A stretch of DNA of 6,026 bases, taken from Bacteroidota bacterium (lineage in GTDB: Bacteria; Bacteroidota; Bacteroidia; Chitinophagales; Chitinophagaceae). The stretch lies in contig JAEWWO010000059.1 of the NCBI GenBank assembly GCA_023396345.1, positions 1-6,026 of the forward strand, in the 5' to 3' direction. The translations under genes and the position numbers were made by a program. Positions 5,910 to 6,026 of the stretch are shown in pieces. Each line of letters starts with the position of its first letter. The stretch's first letter is position 1. A model generated the notes under the pieces. It did not search any database. It was given only the letters and a program-made list of their open reading frames with translations, and had not been told where the DNA came from.

Positions 5910-5942
5910 CTGCTTTCGCTGTAGCGAAAGCAGTTTCTTTTT
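5910..5942 (+). terminator. Intrinsic terminator after adk
   Basis: Perfect 10-bp stem CTGCTTTCGC (5910-5919) and GCGAAAGCAG (5924-5933) with loop TGTA, extendable to 11 bp if T5920 pairs with A5923. It is followed at once by the T-rich run TTTCTTTTT (5934-5942). The opposite strand has no T-run after the hairpin, so it should act only on plus-strand transcripts. It separates adk from the next gene. Confidence 0.88.
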
Positions 5943-5974
5943 ATACTTTTACTCTACCAAAAGCAAAATAACAA

Positions 5975-6026
5975 ATGAAAGCTCTCTGGAAAATATTGTA
6001 TGTTACTCTTCTCGCAGCATATATAC
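5975..6026 (+). CDS. N-terminus of an unidentified gene, probably signal peptide or membrane anchor (cut by window edge)
   Basis: ATG at 5975 opens a frame to the window end encoding MKALWKILYVTLLAAYI, a Lys-containing start followed by a hydrophobic run, as in a signal peptide or first transmembrane helix. It lies 32 bp after the terminator T-run, and TACTTTTA (5944-5951) is a one-mismatch -7 box 23 nt upstream of the ATG. Seventeen codons are too few to name a family. Confidence 0.5.
   Translation, partial: MKALWKILYVTLLAAYI

Overview
The window looks like core chromosome from a member of the Bacteroidota (Cytophaga/Chitinophaga/Sphingobacteria-like rather than a confident genus). The reasons are: promoters of the Bacteroidota type (-7 box TAnnTTTG) sit a short way upstream of several starts; leaders are A-rich without clear Shine-Dalgarno sites; a DUF1599 protein and a BT_3928-type DoxX-like membrane protein are paired divergently from folP; and GatB and Adk have the short, lineage-typical forms. 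Coding density is high. The longest gene-free stretch is the 121 bp at 5854-5974, which holds a terminator and little else. I see no tRNA, rRNA, CRISPR array, insertion sequence or phage gene.

Left part (1-1160, minus strand): a two-gene unit read leftwards, DUF1599 protein then a DoxX/MauE-like membrane protein 12 bp downstream, the latter cut by the window edge. Centre-left (1161-1199): a 39-bp divergent intergenic region with a perfect 18-bp palindrome that carries a -7 promoter box on each strand, so one symmetric element can fire both the DUF1599 unit and folP.

Centre (1200-3664, plus strand): folP (dihydropteroate synthase, folate synthesis), then a SulP-family anion transporter. The transporter gene is complete in length (521 codons) but has a single in-frame TAG at codon 229. 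That stop lies between membrane segments 7 and 8, the boundary between the two inverted 7-helix repeats of the SulP fold. The second half is an open reading frame with its own ATG and a STAS-like tail. Whether this is a recent pseudogene, a read-through gene, a true two-piece transporter or a base-call error is the most interesting question here.

Right part (3758-5853, plus strand): gatB (Asp/Glu-tRNA amidotransferase subunit B) and adk (short-form adenylate kinase), each preceded by its own TAnnTTTG box, followed by a strong intrinsic terminator. The first codons of another plus-strand gene appear at the right edge.

The genes are mainly housekeeping: folate synthesis, tRNA-dependent amidation, adenine nucleotide balance and anion uptake. 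No novel multi-gene system is evident. The noteworthy points are the split transporter, the symmetric promoter, the duplicated DUF1599 domain next to folP, and unusual residues in the two substrate loops of dihydropteroate synthase.
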